Below the pieces are notes generated by a model, which saw only the letters and a list, made by a program, of their open reading frames with translations, did not search any database and had not been told where the DNA came from. This document shows, one piece after another, positions 30,562-36,827 of a stretch of 36,827 bases of DNA; position 1 is the stretch's first letter; the number at the start of each line of letters is the position of its first letter. The stretch is from an uncultured Clostridia bacterium (GTDB lineage Bacteria > Bacillota > Clostridia > Oscillospirales > Butyricicoccaceae). A program made the translations under genes and the position numbers. The stretch covers positions 1-36,827 of the forward strand of contig CAMEPU010000003.1 of the NCBI GenBank assembly GCA_945932315.1, given 5' to 3'.

Positions 30562-30575
30562 AATTTCCTTCAAAT
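30562..30575. repeat. 14-bp direct repeat AATTTCCTTCAAAT, copy 1
   Basis: Exact copy of the sequence at 31466-31479. It lies in the 223-nt gap between the DUF1638 gene and padR, upstream of the padR-uroD-cobW operon. No other recognised feature was found in this gap apart from A/T-rich stretches. Confidence 0.6.
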
Positions 30576-30611
30576 GGCCAATAGGGAAGTGCTTCTATAA
30601 AACACTGCTGC

Positions 30612-31358
30612 TTAGAGGTCATCATCCGGGACGGCCTGGATTTTCCGGTTCGAGTAATCGGCCGCGACCTTGCAGCCGGGCGGGCAGGTCAGAAAATCCT
30701 CATCGTTCCAGGGGCCGTTCACCAGCAGGTTGAAGTAGCGCATGTCTCCCTCGATCTTGGTGAATTCCCAGCCGAAGTCGGCGGCTGCCTGCCGGGCGCC
30801 GGCCTCGTTTTCGGGCCGCTCGCAGATCGGATTCGTGATATAGCCGCAGGAGCGGTACTCTTTCATCCAGTTGTTCGTGCATTCGAGCAGATAATCGGCG
30901 TTCTCCTCGCCGTAGGCTTCGGCGTATTCGGCGCGGCGGCGGGCGTAATTCTCCTTTGAGGGATAGAACGCCTGCTCCATCCAGCCGGTGTTGTACCAGT
31001 ATGCGCCCTCGACCTCGCGGAAGCACTTGCGGTACCGCTCGGCCGAGCCCAGAAAGAGCGAGATACAGTCGTCGCAGCGCGGGATGACAAGGGGCAGCGA
31101 GCGGGGCTTGAGACCGATGACACCGTTCGAGCACAGGCCGTAGCCCAGGACGATGACCTCGAAGCGCAGATGGGCGGGCAGCGCCTCGTTTTCCGCTTCG
31201 ATGTCGTCAATTGTATTCTGAAGCGCGCGGCGGAGCAGATCGGGCGTGTCGTGCAGACCCTGCCGCAGCCACCAGCTCCGCACCACGTTTTTGCTGTTCG
31301 CCGTCAAATGGGCAATCTCCCGGTTTAAAACCATACAGCCGATGAGTGCAATGCGCAT
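30612..31358 (-). CDS. DUF1638 family protein
   Basis: The start chosen is ATG at 31358 (MRIALIGCMVLNREI, 248 aa), with GGGAGG 7 nt upstream; the track start is 63 codons too early. Conserved DUF1638 blocks: IALIGCMVL at the start, VIVLGYGLCSNGVIGLK near 85, LVIPRCDDCISLFLGSAERY near 108, and a later CPPGCKVAADYS near residue 225. Several Cys (CMVL, GLCSNG, CDDCI, CPPGC) suggest metal or cofactor binding. DUF1638 genes often lie with corrinoid methyltransferase genes; the biochemical role is not settled. It is divergent from the activase operon. Confidence 0.85.
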   Translation of the reverse strand: MRIALIGCMVLNREIAHLTANSKNVVRSWWLRQGLHDTPDLLRRALQNTIDDIEAENEALPAHLRFEVIVLGYGLCSNGVIGLKPRSLPLVIPRCDDCISLFLGSAERYRKCFREVEGAYWYNTGWMEQAFYPSKENYARRRAEYAEAYGEENADYLLECTNNWMKEYRSCGYITNPICERPENEAGARQAAADFGWEFTKIEGDMRYFNLLVNGPWNDEDFLTCPPGCKVAADYSNRKIQAVPDDDL

Positions 31359-31465
31359 GCTGTTTCCTCCCAGTTTCATCTGTATTATATAAAATATCAT
31401 ACCGTTTTTGGAGCGCGTGCGCAATCGCGTTTGATGAGATTTGCAAGGTCGTGCAAAATCATGGC

Positions 31466-31479
31466 AATTTCCTTCAAAT
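31466..31479. repeat. 14-bp direct repeat AATTTCCTTCAAAT, copy 2
   Basis: Exact copy of 30562-30575. It sits about 18 bp upstream of the -35 region of the hydantoinase-like/activase operon, in the gap shared with the DUF1638 promoter. Confidence 0.6.
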
Positions 31480-31496
31480 CCGAAAAAATTTCTTCC

Positions 31497-31526
31497 TATA
31501 CAGCGGTGTATACCCTCCGATATAAT
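31497..31526 (+). promoter_or_regulatory. Promoter of the activase operon with palindrome over the -35
   Basis: TATAAT (31521-31526) is 18 bp from TATACA (31497-31502). That -35 is one arm of the perfect palindrome TATACA-GCGG-TGTATA (31497-31512), so a repressor bound there would block the promoter. Confidence 0.65.
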
Positions 31527-31567
31527 GAAGACTGAAAAGCTTTGCAAAAATAGAAGGGGAGATCAGG

Positions 31568-33559
31568 ATGAAAATCGCCATCGGCATCGACACCGGCGGA
31601 ACTTATACCGACGCGGTGCTGTATGATCTGGAGACCGGGCAAGTGCTGGGGCAGAACAAGGCGCTCACCACCCACGGCGATCTGAAGGTTGGCATTTTGG
31701 GCGCGCTGGACGGTTTGGACGGAAATCTCTGCCGTGAGGCCGCGGTCGCGGGACTCTCGACCACGCTGGCGACCAACGCCTGCGTTGAGGGCAAGCTGCG
31801 CCGCGTCCGCCTGCTTCTGATGGGCATTGACCGGACGGGTATCGAAAAATACGGCGCGCGTTATGGCTTTCACGACCCGGATGACATCTGTTATCTGAGT
31901 TGCCGCACCACCATCACGGGAGAGGTGCAGGAGGAGCCCGACTGGACCATGCTGGAAGCGCACGCGGCCGAATGGTTTGCGGACGTCGAGGGCTGCGCGG
32001 TCTGCGAGATCTTTGGTATGCGCAACGGCGGCGTGCTCGAAAAGAAGGCCGCCTCGATCATCCAGGAAAAGACCGGACTGCCGGTCGTCTGCGCAAGCAC
32101 CCTGTTCGGCGGGCTGTCGAGCCTCGAGCGGGCGGCCAGCGCGGTGCTGAACGCGGGGCTGCTGCCCGTGACCCAGGAGTTTCTGGAAGCGGTTTCGGCG
32201 TCCTTTCGGGAGCGCGGCATCGGCGCGGAACTGCTGATCGTCCGATCGGACAGCGGCCTGATGGGCCGCGATTATTCGGCTGAGCACGCGGTGGAGACCC
32301 TGCTCTCCGGCCCGGCGGCGTCGGCGTTGGGCGGCGGTGCGCTCTCCGGGCGCGACTGCGCGGTCGTCGTCGATATCGGCGGCACGACCACCGACGTCGC
32401 GCTGGTCGAAAAGGGCGCACCCCTCCTGTCCGATGACGGCATCCGCGTCGGCAAATGGAAGACGCTGGTGCACGGCGTGTTCTCGACCTCGTTTGCCCTC
32501 GGCGGGGACAGCGCGATCCGCTGGGATCAGTACGACCGGATCACGGTCGGCCCTGAGCGCATCCTGCCGCTCTGTGTGCTCGCGTCCCGCTGCCCCGAGG
32601 TGGCCGAAACCCTGCGCGTTCAGCTGCGCGAGACCCCGGCGCATACCCTGCCGCTCCATGAGTTCCTGACGCTCGAGCGCCCGGACTGGCGTGCCGTCGT
32701 CCGGGACGAGCGGGAGATCGTCCTCTGCGAAGCGCTCGAGCAGAAACCGCTCAGCCACTGTCAGGCCGCGCGCTTGCTGGGCGTGGACAAGTATCAGCTC
32801 AATACCCGCCCACTGGAACAGGCCGGGATCGTGATCCGTGCCGGACTGACGCCGACCGATCTTATGCATGTCCGGGGCGATTTTACCAAATATGACCGCG
32901 CGGTCGCCCGGATGGCGGCCGGCTTTGCCGCGGAATCCCTGCATAAATCGGTCAAACAGCTCTGCGACGAGATTTATGACCATATCTCCCGGGAGGTCTT
33001 TTACGCGGCCTCTCAAAGCCTGCTCGAGCGCAGCTCACCCTATTTCCGCAAAAACGGCCTGGACGACGGCATGCGCGAGCTGCTCCGCCTGCAGTGGGAG
33101 AGCCGGGACGGCGGGTGTGCCATGCTCGATCCTTCGTTCCGCTCCCGCGCGGTGCTGGTCGGCATCGGCGGGCCGACCCATCTGTTCCTTCCCGAAGCGG
33201 CCCGGGCGCTGGGCGTGGAATGTGTGATTCCGGCGTGCGCAGCCACGGCTAATGCGGTCGGCGCGGTGACCGGACGGATGACAGCCGAGCTGAGCGCAGA
33301 GCTGCGGTACAGCACTGGCGAGACCGCGGACGGCGAAAGCGCGCTTTATCAGGTGCTGATGAGCGGGGAAGAGCCGCGGCGGTTTGCGGAGGAAGACGAG
33401 GCGATCGCCTGGGCGGAGCAGACGCTCCGCGCGAAGGCGGAACAGCGCCTGCGCGAGCAGGGCGCGCCCGGTGAGCTCCATTTTACGACGAACACCGATT
33501 CGGTCTGCGCCGGTGATTTCAAGGTCTCGACCCGGATCACCGTGTGCGCGACCACTTGA
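31568..33559 (+). CDS. Hydantoinase/oxoprolinase (HyuA-like) family ASKHA protein
   Basis: The protein is 663 aa, with GGGGAG upstream. The N-terminal IGIDTGGTYTDAVLYD is the ASKHA phosphate-1 motif of the HyuA/oxoprolinase family; AGLSTTLATNACVEG near 63 follows the HydantA_N pattern. The second phosphate motif VVDIGGTTTDVALVEKG lies near 265, GPAASALGGGA near 248, and GIGGPTHLFLPEAA near 535. True hydantoinases pair with a HyuB subunit, absent here. Instead the gene is joined to a corrinoid-activase-like gene 24 nt downstream, so an ATP-dependent role in the methyl-transfer locus seems more likely than hydantoin cleavage (inference). Confidence 0.85.
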   Translation: MKIAIGIDTGGTYTDAVLYDLETGQVLGQNKALTTHGDLKVGILGALDGLDGNLCREAAVAGLSTTLATNACVEGKLRRVRLLLMGIDRTGIEKYGARYGFHDPDDICYLSCRTTITGEVQEEPDWTMLEAHAAEWFADVEGCAVCEIFGMRNGGVLEKKAASIIQEKTGLPVVCASTLFGGLSSLERAASAVLNAGLLPVTQEFLEAVSASFRERGIGAELLIVRSDSGLMGRDYSAEHAVETLLSGPAASALGGGALSGRDCAVVVDIGGTTTDVALVEKGAPLLSDDGIRVGKWKTLVHGVFSTSFALGGDSAIRWDQYDRITVGPERILPLCVLASRCPEVAETLRVQLRETPAHTLPLHEFLTLERPDWRAVVRDEREIVLCEALEQKPLSHCQAARLLGVDKYQLNTRPLEQAGIVIRAGLTPTDLMHVRGDFTKYDRAVARMAAGFAAESLHKSVKQLCDEIYDHISREVFYAASQSLLERSSPYFRKNGLDDGMRELLRLQWESRDGGCAMLDPSFRSRAVLVGIGGPTHLFLPEAARALGVECVIPACAATANAVGAVTGRMTAELSAELRYSTGETADGESALYQVLMSGEEPRRFAEEDEAIAWAEQTLRAKAEQRLREQGAPGELHFTTNTDSVCAGDFKVSTRITVCATT

Positions 33560-33583
33560 CTTTAGATTGGGGAGGAGATCCGA

Positions 33584-35065
33584 ATGAATCAACTGACCAT
33601 CCACACCGGGAAGGAAACTTTGGTGTGTGCATTTGAGCCGGGCGCGGCGCTGCACGATGTTCTGCGCGACAACGTGCCCGACTTCGCGCAGCCCTGCGGC
33701 GGTAACCACACCTGCGGCAAATGCCGCGTGCGCATCACGGGCGGCGTGAGCGACCCGGGCGAGGCCGAAAAGCGGCTACTCGGCGGCGCGGCCGCCGACG
33801 GTATCCGTCTGGCTTGTTTCTGCACACTGACCGGGGACGCCGAGGTCACGTTGGGCGCGGCCGCGCCCGCCAAGATCGTGGCGTGGTACCGCATGCCTGA
33901 AATCTCCTGCACCGAGAAGGGATATGGCTTCGCGGTCGACATCGGCACAACCACGGTCGTCGTCCAGCTTTTTGACCGCGAGACCGGCCGGGTGCTGGCC
34001 GAGCGCATGGCCGAAAACGCCCAGCGCGGCTACGGCGCGGATATTATCTCGCGCATCGAGGCCTGCAAGACCGAGGGCGTGCAGACGCTGTCCGACCGCA
34101 TCGCCGGCCAGCTCGAGCGCATGGCCGCGGCCTGCATGGCGGAGTGCGGTGTGCATGAGATTGCGGAATCGGTCGTCACGGGCAACAGCACCATGCTCCA
34201 TCTGTATGAGGGGCTGGATCCGGCGTCCCTCGCCGTCGTGCCCTTCGACATGCAGTCGGCCTTCGGCTGCTACAGCCGCCGCACCCTGGCGGGCGCGCCC
34301 GTCTATCTGCCCCGCTGCATCGGCGCGTATGTCGGTGCGGATATCGTCTGCGCCATCCTGACCGCCGGGCTGACCCGGAAGGGCGTGCGCCTGCTGGCCG
34401 ATATCGGCACGAACGGCGAGATGGTGCTCGCGCGCGATGGAAAGCTGCTCTGCTGCGCGACGGCGGCCGGCCCGGCCTTTGAGGGCGCGGGTCTGAGCTG
34501 CGGCATGCCTGCCCAGCGCGGCGCGATCCGCAAGGTCACGCTGAAGGACGGCGCGATGCACTGGGAGACCGTGCAGGACGCGGAGCCGGTGGGCGTCTGC
34601 GGTTCGGGCATTCTGGACGCGCTGGCAATCGCGCTCCAGACGGAAAACATGGATGATTCGGGATTTCTGGAGGAGGACATCGAGCTGGGCGGCGTCACGA
34701 TCAACCAGCGCGACGTGCGCCAGATTCAGCTTGCCAAGTCGGCTATCTGCGCCGGATTGATCACCCTGCTTGAGGAGGCGGGCGTGCCGGCCTCCGGGGT
34801 GGACGTGTTCTCGATCGCGGGCGGCTTCGGCAGCTCGATGGATCTCGATTCGGCCAAGGCCATCGGCCTGTTCCCGGCCGGACTGCGCGACAAGACCGAC
34901 TTCATCGGCAACGCGGCGCTGGGCGGCGCGGCTATGCTGCTGCTCAACCGCACAATCCGCGCGGAGGCGGAAAAGCTGGCGGCGGACGCCGAAGAGATCG
35001 AACTGTCGGCCTCGGCGGCCTTTATGGATTACTATGTCGACTGCATGAGCTTTATGGAATTTTGA
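33584..35065 (+). CDS. 2Fe-2S/ASKHA protein, corrinoid-activating (RACo/RamA-like) ATPase
   Basis: The protein is 493 aa. Residues 1-90 form a plant-type 2Fe-2S ferredoxin domain: PCGGNHTCGKCRVR at 37-50 and LACFC at 76-80 give Cys 38, 44, 47 and 78 as ligands. Residues ~110-493 form the DUF4445 ASKHA domain: AVDIGTTTVVVQLFD near 117, VTGNSTMLHL near 200, LADIGTNGEMVL near 272, VGVCGSGILDAL near 333, and IAGGFGSS near 410. Relatives use ATP and a low-potential cluster to return inactive Co(II) corrinoid to Co(I). It is shorter than CO-dehydrogenase-linked RACo (~600 aa). No corrinoid protein is seen in the window, so its target is elsewhere or unusual. Confidence 0.88.
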   Translation: MNQLTIHTGKETLVCAFEPGAALHDVLRDNVPDFAQPCGGNHTCGKCRVRITGGVSDPGEAEKRLLGGAAADGIRLACFCTLTGDAEVTLGAAAPAKIVAWYRMPEISCTEKGYGFAVDIGTTTVVVQLFDRETGRVLAERMAENAQRGYGADIISRIEACKTEGVQTLSDRIAGQLERMAAACMAECGVHEIAESVVTGNSTMLHLYEGLDPASLAVVPFDMQSAFGCYSRRTLAGAPVYLPRCIGAYVGADIVCAILTAGLTRKGVRLLADIGTNGEMVLARDGKLLCCATAAGPAFEGAGLSCGMPAQRGAIRKVTLKDGAMHWETVQDAEPVGVCGSGILDALAIALQTENMDDSGFLEEDIELGGVTINQRDVRQIQLAKSAICAGLITLLEEAGVPASGVDVFSIAGGFGSSMDLDSAKAIGLFPAGLRDKTDFIGNAALGGAAMLLLNRTIRAEAEKLAADAEEIELSASAAFMDYYVDCMSFMEF

Positions 35066-35094
35066 AAACGGTGGGCTAAAAAACCAAACAAAAT

Positions 35095-35130
35095 GCCCTC
35101 TGCCGAGAAAACGGCGGAGGGCAAAACTTT
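35095..35130. terminator. Terminator after the activase operon
   Basis: GCCCTCTGCCG-N6-CGGCGGAGGGC (one wobble), then AAAACTTT on the plus strand; T-rich on the minus side as well. Confidence 0.75.
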
Positions 35131-35149
35131 AAATCATCTTGAAAATACG

Positions 35150-35184
35150 AAAAAACCCGCTGAATCTTACGAAACAGCGGGTTT
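35150..35184 (-). terminator. Terminator after tRNA-Thr
   Basis: On the minus strand AACCCGCTG-N12-CAGCGGGTT followed by TTTT, starting about 5 nt after the tRNA 3' end. Confidence 0.85.
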
Positions 35185-35188
35185 GTCC

Positions 35189-35264
35189 TGGAGCTACTGG
35201 TCGGACTCGAACCGACGACCTGCGCATTACGAATGCGCTGCTCTACCGACTGAGCCACAGTAGC
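35189..35264 (-). tRNA. tRNA-Thr, anticodon CGT
   Basis: A 76-nt cloverleaf is readable on the minus strand: acceptor GCTACTG/CAGTAGC, D arm GGCTCAGTCGGTAGAGC, anticodon stem GCGCATT-CGT-AATGCGC, T arm with GGTTCGAGTCC, and an encoded CCA end (35189-35191). The anticodon CGT reads ACG codons. A promoter was not located with confidence. Confidence 0.96.
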
Positions 35265-35397
35265 ATTGCAGGCCGCGCTGCGCTGGGAGATGGATCACTG
35301 AAAATCATCCTCCGCGCAACATGAATATTTTATCATACACGAGTGGAAGAGTCAATTACTCTGCAAAAAAATTTTTCTATTTTTTCTTTGTTTTTTC

Positions 35398-35425
35398 TTG
35401 ACTTTTTCCAAGGGTGCATTATAAT
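35398..35425 (+). promoter_or_regulatory. Promoter of rpsF-ssb-rpsR
   Basis: TTGACT (35398-35403), 16 bp, TATAAT (35420-35425). Confidence 0.8.
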
Positions 35426-35440
35426 AAGGAAGTATCCTTG

Positions 35441-35462
35441 CTCACGTGTGCCAGCATGTGGG
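35441..35462 (+). promoter_or_regulatory. Hairpin in the rpsF leader, candidate S6:S18 site
   Basis: CTCACGTG-TGCCAG-CATGTGGG forms an 8-bp stem with wobbles, 18 nt before the RBS. rpsF leaders in many bacteria carry an S6:S18 binding hairpin at this place. The exact motif was not confirmed. Confidence 0.4.
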
Positions 35463-35489
35463 CCAAAGTCCAAAAGGAGGTGCAAAGAA

Positions 35490-35783
35490 ATGGCAAAGGT
35501 AACTGGAAAGTACGAGACTCTTTTCATTGTCAATCCCACCCTCGGCGAGGACGAGATTGCCGCTGTCGTCGAAAAGTTCAAGGCTCTCGTAGAAGCGAAC
35601 GGTACCATCACGAAGGTTGAAGATTGGGGCAAGCGCCGCATGGCGTATGCGATCGAGGACCTGCACGAGGGCTACTACACGCTGATCGAGTTCGAGTCCG
35701 CTCCCGCGTTCCCGGCTGAGCTGGATCGTAAGTTCAAGATCAATGACAGCATCATGCGTTCGATCATCATCACCCAGGACTAA
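35490..35783 (+). CDS. rpsF: 30S ribosomal protein S6 (bS6)
   Basis: The start is ATG at 35490 (MAKVTGKYETLFIVNP, 97 aa), preceded by AAAAGGAGGTG; the track ORF runs 49 codons into the leader. YETLFIVNPTLGEDEI is the first strand and helix, and EDWGKRRMAYAIEDLHEGYY near residue 47 is the family signature (quoted as WGKRRMAYAIEDL). S6 binds with S18 to the platform of the small subunit. First gene of the conserved rpsF-ssb-rpsR operon. Confidence 0.97.
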   Translation: MAKVTGKYETLFIVNPTLGEDEIAAVVEKFKALVEANGTITKVEDWGKRRMAYAIEDLHEGYYTLIEFESAPAFPAELDRKFKINDSIMRSIIITQD

Positions 35784-35795
35784 GGTGAAACCGAA

Positions 35796-36275
35796 ATGCT
35801 GAACAAAGCAATTCTCATGGGCCGCCTCACGCGCGACCCGGAAATGCGCCGCACCCAGAGCAACACCGCCGTCGCATCCTTTACCCTCGCGATTGACCGC
35901 GACCGCAAGGATCAGAACGGCAACAAGCAGACCGACTTCATCGACTGCGTCGCATGGGGCCGTCAGGCTGAGTTCGTGTGCCAGTGGTTTACCAAGGGCA
36001 TGCTCGCAATTGTCTGCGGACGCATTCAATCCCGCAACTGGGAAGACAAAAACGGAAGCAAGCGAACCTCGATTGAGATCAACTGCGACGAGATTTCCTT
36101 TGGCGAGACCAAGAAATCCCGCGAGCAGGGCGGCTACGGCAGCTATGACTCCGGTTCGCAGATCCGTCCCGAGGGCAATGGGTATCGTCCCCAGGCCGCG
36201 CCTTCGTTCGATCTGCCGGTTGGCAATTCGGACTTCGCGGAACTGGCCGATGACGATTCCGACGTACCCTTCTGA
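35796..36275 (+). CDS. ssb: Single-stranded DNA-binding protein
   Basis: The protein is 159 aa. The OB fold covers residues ~1-105: MLNKAILMGRLTRDPEMRRT at the start, FIDCVAWGRQAEFVCQWF near 50, and VCGRIQSRNWEDKNG near 73. A flexible Gly/Pro/Gln linker follows, and the acidic C-terminal tip DDDSDVPF recruits partner proteins. It coats ssDNA during replication and repair as a tetramer. It lies 12 nt after rpsF and 24 nt before rpsR. Confidence 0.97.
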   Translation: MLNKAILMGRLTRDPEMRRTQSNTAVASFTLAIDRDRKDQNGNKQTDFIDCVAWGRQAEFVCQWFTKGMLAIVCGRIQSRNWEDKNGSKRTSIEINCDEISFGETKKSREQGGYGSYDSGSQIRPEGNGYRPQAAPSFDLPVGNSDFAELADDDSDVPF

Positions 36276-36299
36276 TTCTAACAAGGAGGTAAACCGACA

Positions 36300-36566
36300 A
36301 TGGAAGAGACTAAAAAAGAATTTACTCCCCGCCCGGAGCGTGCTCCCCGCGGTGGCCGCCGTCGCCGTAAGGTCTGCGCGTTCTGCGTAGATAAGGTTGA
36401 GGCGATCGACTACAAGGACGTTGCCAAGCTGCGCCGTTATATGTCTGAGCGCGGCAAGATCCTGCCCCGCCGCATGACCGGCACCTGCGCCAAGCATCAG
36501 CGTCAGCTGACCGAGGCGATCAAGCGCGCCCGTCACGTAGCTCTGCTGCCCTACACTGCAGAGTAA
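36300..36566 (+). CDS. rpsR: 30S ribosomal protein S18 (bS18)
   Basis: The protein is 88 aa; ATG follows AAGGAGGTAAACC. After a basic N-terminus ([14 protein letters not shown]) it has [16 protein letters not shown], with a CxxC pair, and [19 protein letters not shown], the S18 signature, then [16 protein letters not shown]. The Cys/His set (CAFC plus C..H) could bind zinc. Last gene of the operon, followed by a strong terminator. Confidence 0.97.
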   Translation: MEETKKEFTPRPERAPRGGRRRRKVCAFCVDKVEAIDYKDVAKLRRYMSERGKILPRRMTGTCAKHQRQLTEAIKRARHVALLPYTAE

Positions 36567-36589
36567 TTTTGCGAAACGCAAAGCTCAAA

Positions 36590-36616
36590 GCCTGTCCGGA
36601 TGGACAGGCTTTTTTG
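36590..36616 (+). terminator. Terminator after rpsR
   Basis: GCCTGTCC-GGAT-GGACAGGC followed by T6. The stem sequence is nearly the same as that of the rplL terminator (GGACAGGC/GCCTGTCC, inverted order). Confidence 0.92.
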
Positions 36617-36633
36617 ATATTTGATAAGCAGAG

Positions 36634-36655
36634 GGCGCATCCGAGTGGATGCGCC
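36634..36655 (-). terminator. Hairpin after the symporter gene
   Basis: GGCGCATCC-GAGT-GGATGCGCC is a 9-bp perfect stem between the two convergent genes. The minus-strand T-run is poor (CTCTGCTTAT), so its strength is uncertain. Confidence 0.6.
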
Positions 36656-36675
36656 TTCTGGTCATTTGATGAAAT

Positions 36676-36827
36676 TCAGAACTTGATCTCGCGGCCCTGC
36701 TTGCGCCACTGCATGAATTCGGCGGTGGCGGTGAAGAGTGCATCGGAGGAGGAGTTCAGCGCGGTCTCGCAGGAGTCCTGAATGACGCCGATGATGAAGC
36801 CGACGCCGACGACCTGCATCGCGATAT
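36676..36827 (-). CDS. Dicarboxylate/amino acid:cation symporter, C-terminal end (partial)
   Basis: Only about 50 codons are inside the window, and the ORF track misses them. The minus-strand frame reads [20 protein letters not shown], then [13 protein letters not shown] and ends QGREIKF before TGA at 36676. The [14 protein letters not shown] segment resembles the end of the last helices of DAACS (GltP-like) symporters. The identification rests on a short stretch. The gene continues to the right of the window. Confidence 0.55.
   Translation of the reverse strand, partial: IAMQVVGVGFIIGVIQDSCETALNSSSDALFTATAEFMQWRKQGREIKF

Noticed and set aside
31496-33016. 506-aa minus-strand ORF opposite the hydantoinase-like gene
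   Set aside because: Shadow frame; the plus strand shows both ASKHA motifs and a good RBS.
35076-35324. ORFs 35139-35324 (+) and 35076-35258 (-) with peptides such as GRTRTDDLRITNALLYRL
   Set aside because: They are translations of the tRNA-Thr gene and its flanks. This peptide pattern is a known false product of tRNA genes.

Overview
The window looks like a chromosomal segment of a high-GC, low-oxygen member of the Clostridia (Firmicutes), most like the Oscillospiraceae/Butyricicoccaceae relatives. This is inferred from gene content: HPr kinase/phosphorylase, a Firmicutes-type L10 leader, DegV, YitT, LytTR-DUF3021, PadR regulators, a PocR/AraC regulator and a B12-type activase. Promoters are sigma-A-like (TTGACA/TATAAT with 16-18 bp spacing) and ribosome binding sites are strong (AGGAGG). 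No species is claimed.

Left arm (1-4600, minus strand): a DegV / membrane methyltransferase-like / GH3-like / multi-TM GAF sensor operon, then ruvX. The GH3-like gene is broken by a frameshift and lacks its middle. Next (4660-8405, plus strand) is the rpmG-secE-nusG-rplK-rplA-rplJ-rplL cluster. Two similar two-hairpin leaders precede rplK and rplA (candidate L1 operators), and an L10 leader with its own promoter and attenuator precedes rplJL. A nitroreductase follows on the minus strand.

From 9112 to 12260 a PadR regulator with a repeated operator heads a tandemly duplicated two-gene membrane module. Then come pyrE, a Gfo/Idh/MocA oxidoreductase, rpmB (minus), hprK, a PHP-domain hydrolase, a secreted cell-wall amidase and a YitT protein. 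At 19027-21626 a divergent locus pairs a Ser/Thr/Tyr tetrapeptide-repeat protein and an overlapping glycosyltransferase-like gene with an FkbM methyltransferase. HIT, LytTR-DUF3021 and PocR/AraC genes follow.

An ilvBN pair (minus, 24505-26510) sits below a TetR gene. ilvB is broken: it has an internal deletion with frameshift, and only ATA stands where a start codon should be. ilvN is intact.

The most distinctive region is 27299-35065, a locus that looks built around a corrinoid- or metal-dependent methyl-transfer activity. It contains a double 4Fe-4S ferredoxin-like protein, a CobW GTPase, a UroD/MtaA-like methyltransferase fused to a thioredoxin-like domain, a PadR regulator, a DUF1638 protein, a hydantoinase-like ASKHA protein and a 2Fe-2S/ASKHA reductive activase. 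No corrinoid protein is visible in the window. An exact 14-bp repeat flanks the DUF1638 gene, and a palindrome overlaps the -35 of the plus-strand operon.

The right end holds tRNA-Thr(CGT), the rpsF-ssb-rpsR operon and the C-terminus of a probable dicarboxylate/amino acid:cation symporter. No IS element, CRISPR array, phage gene or rRNA is visible.
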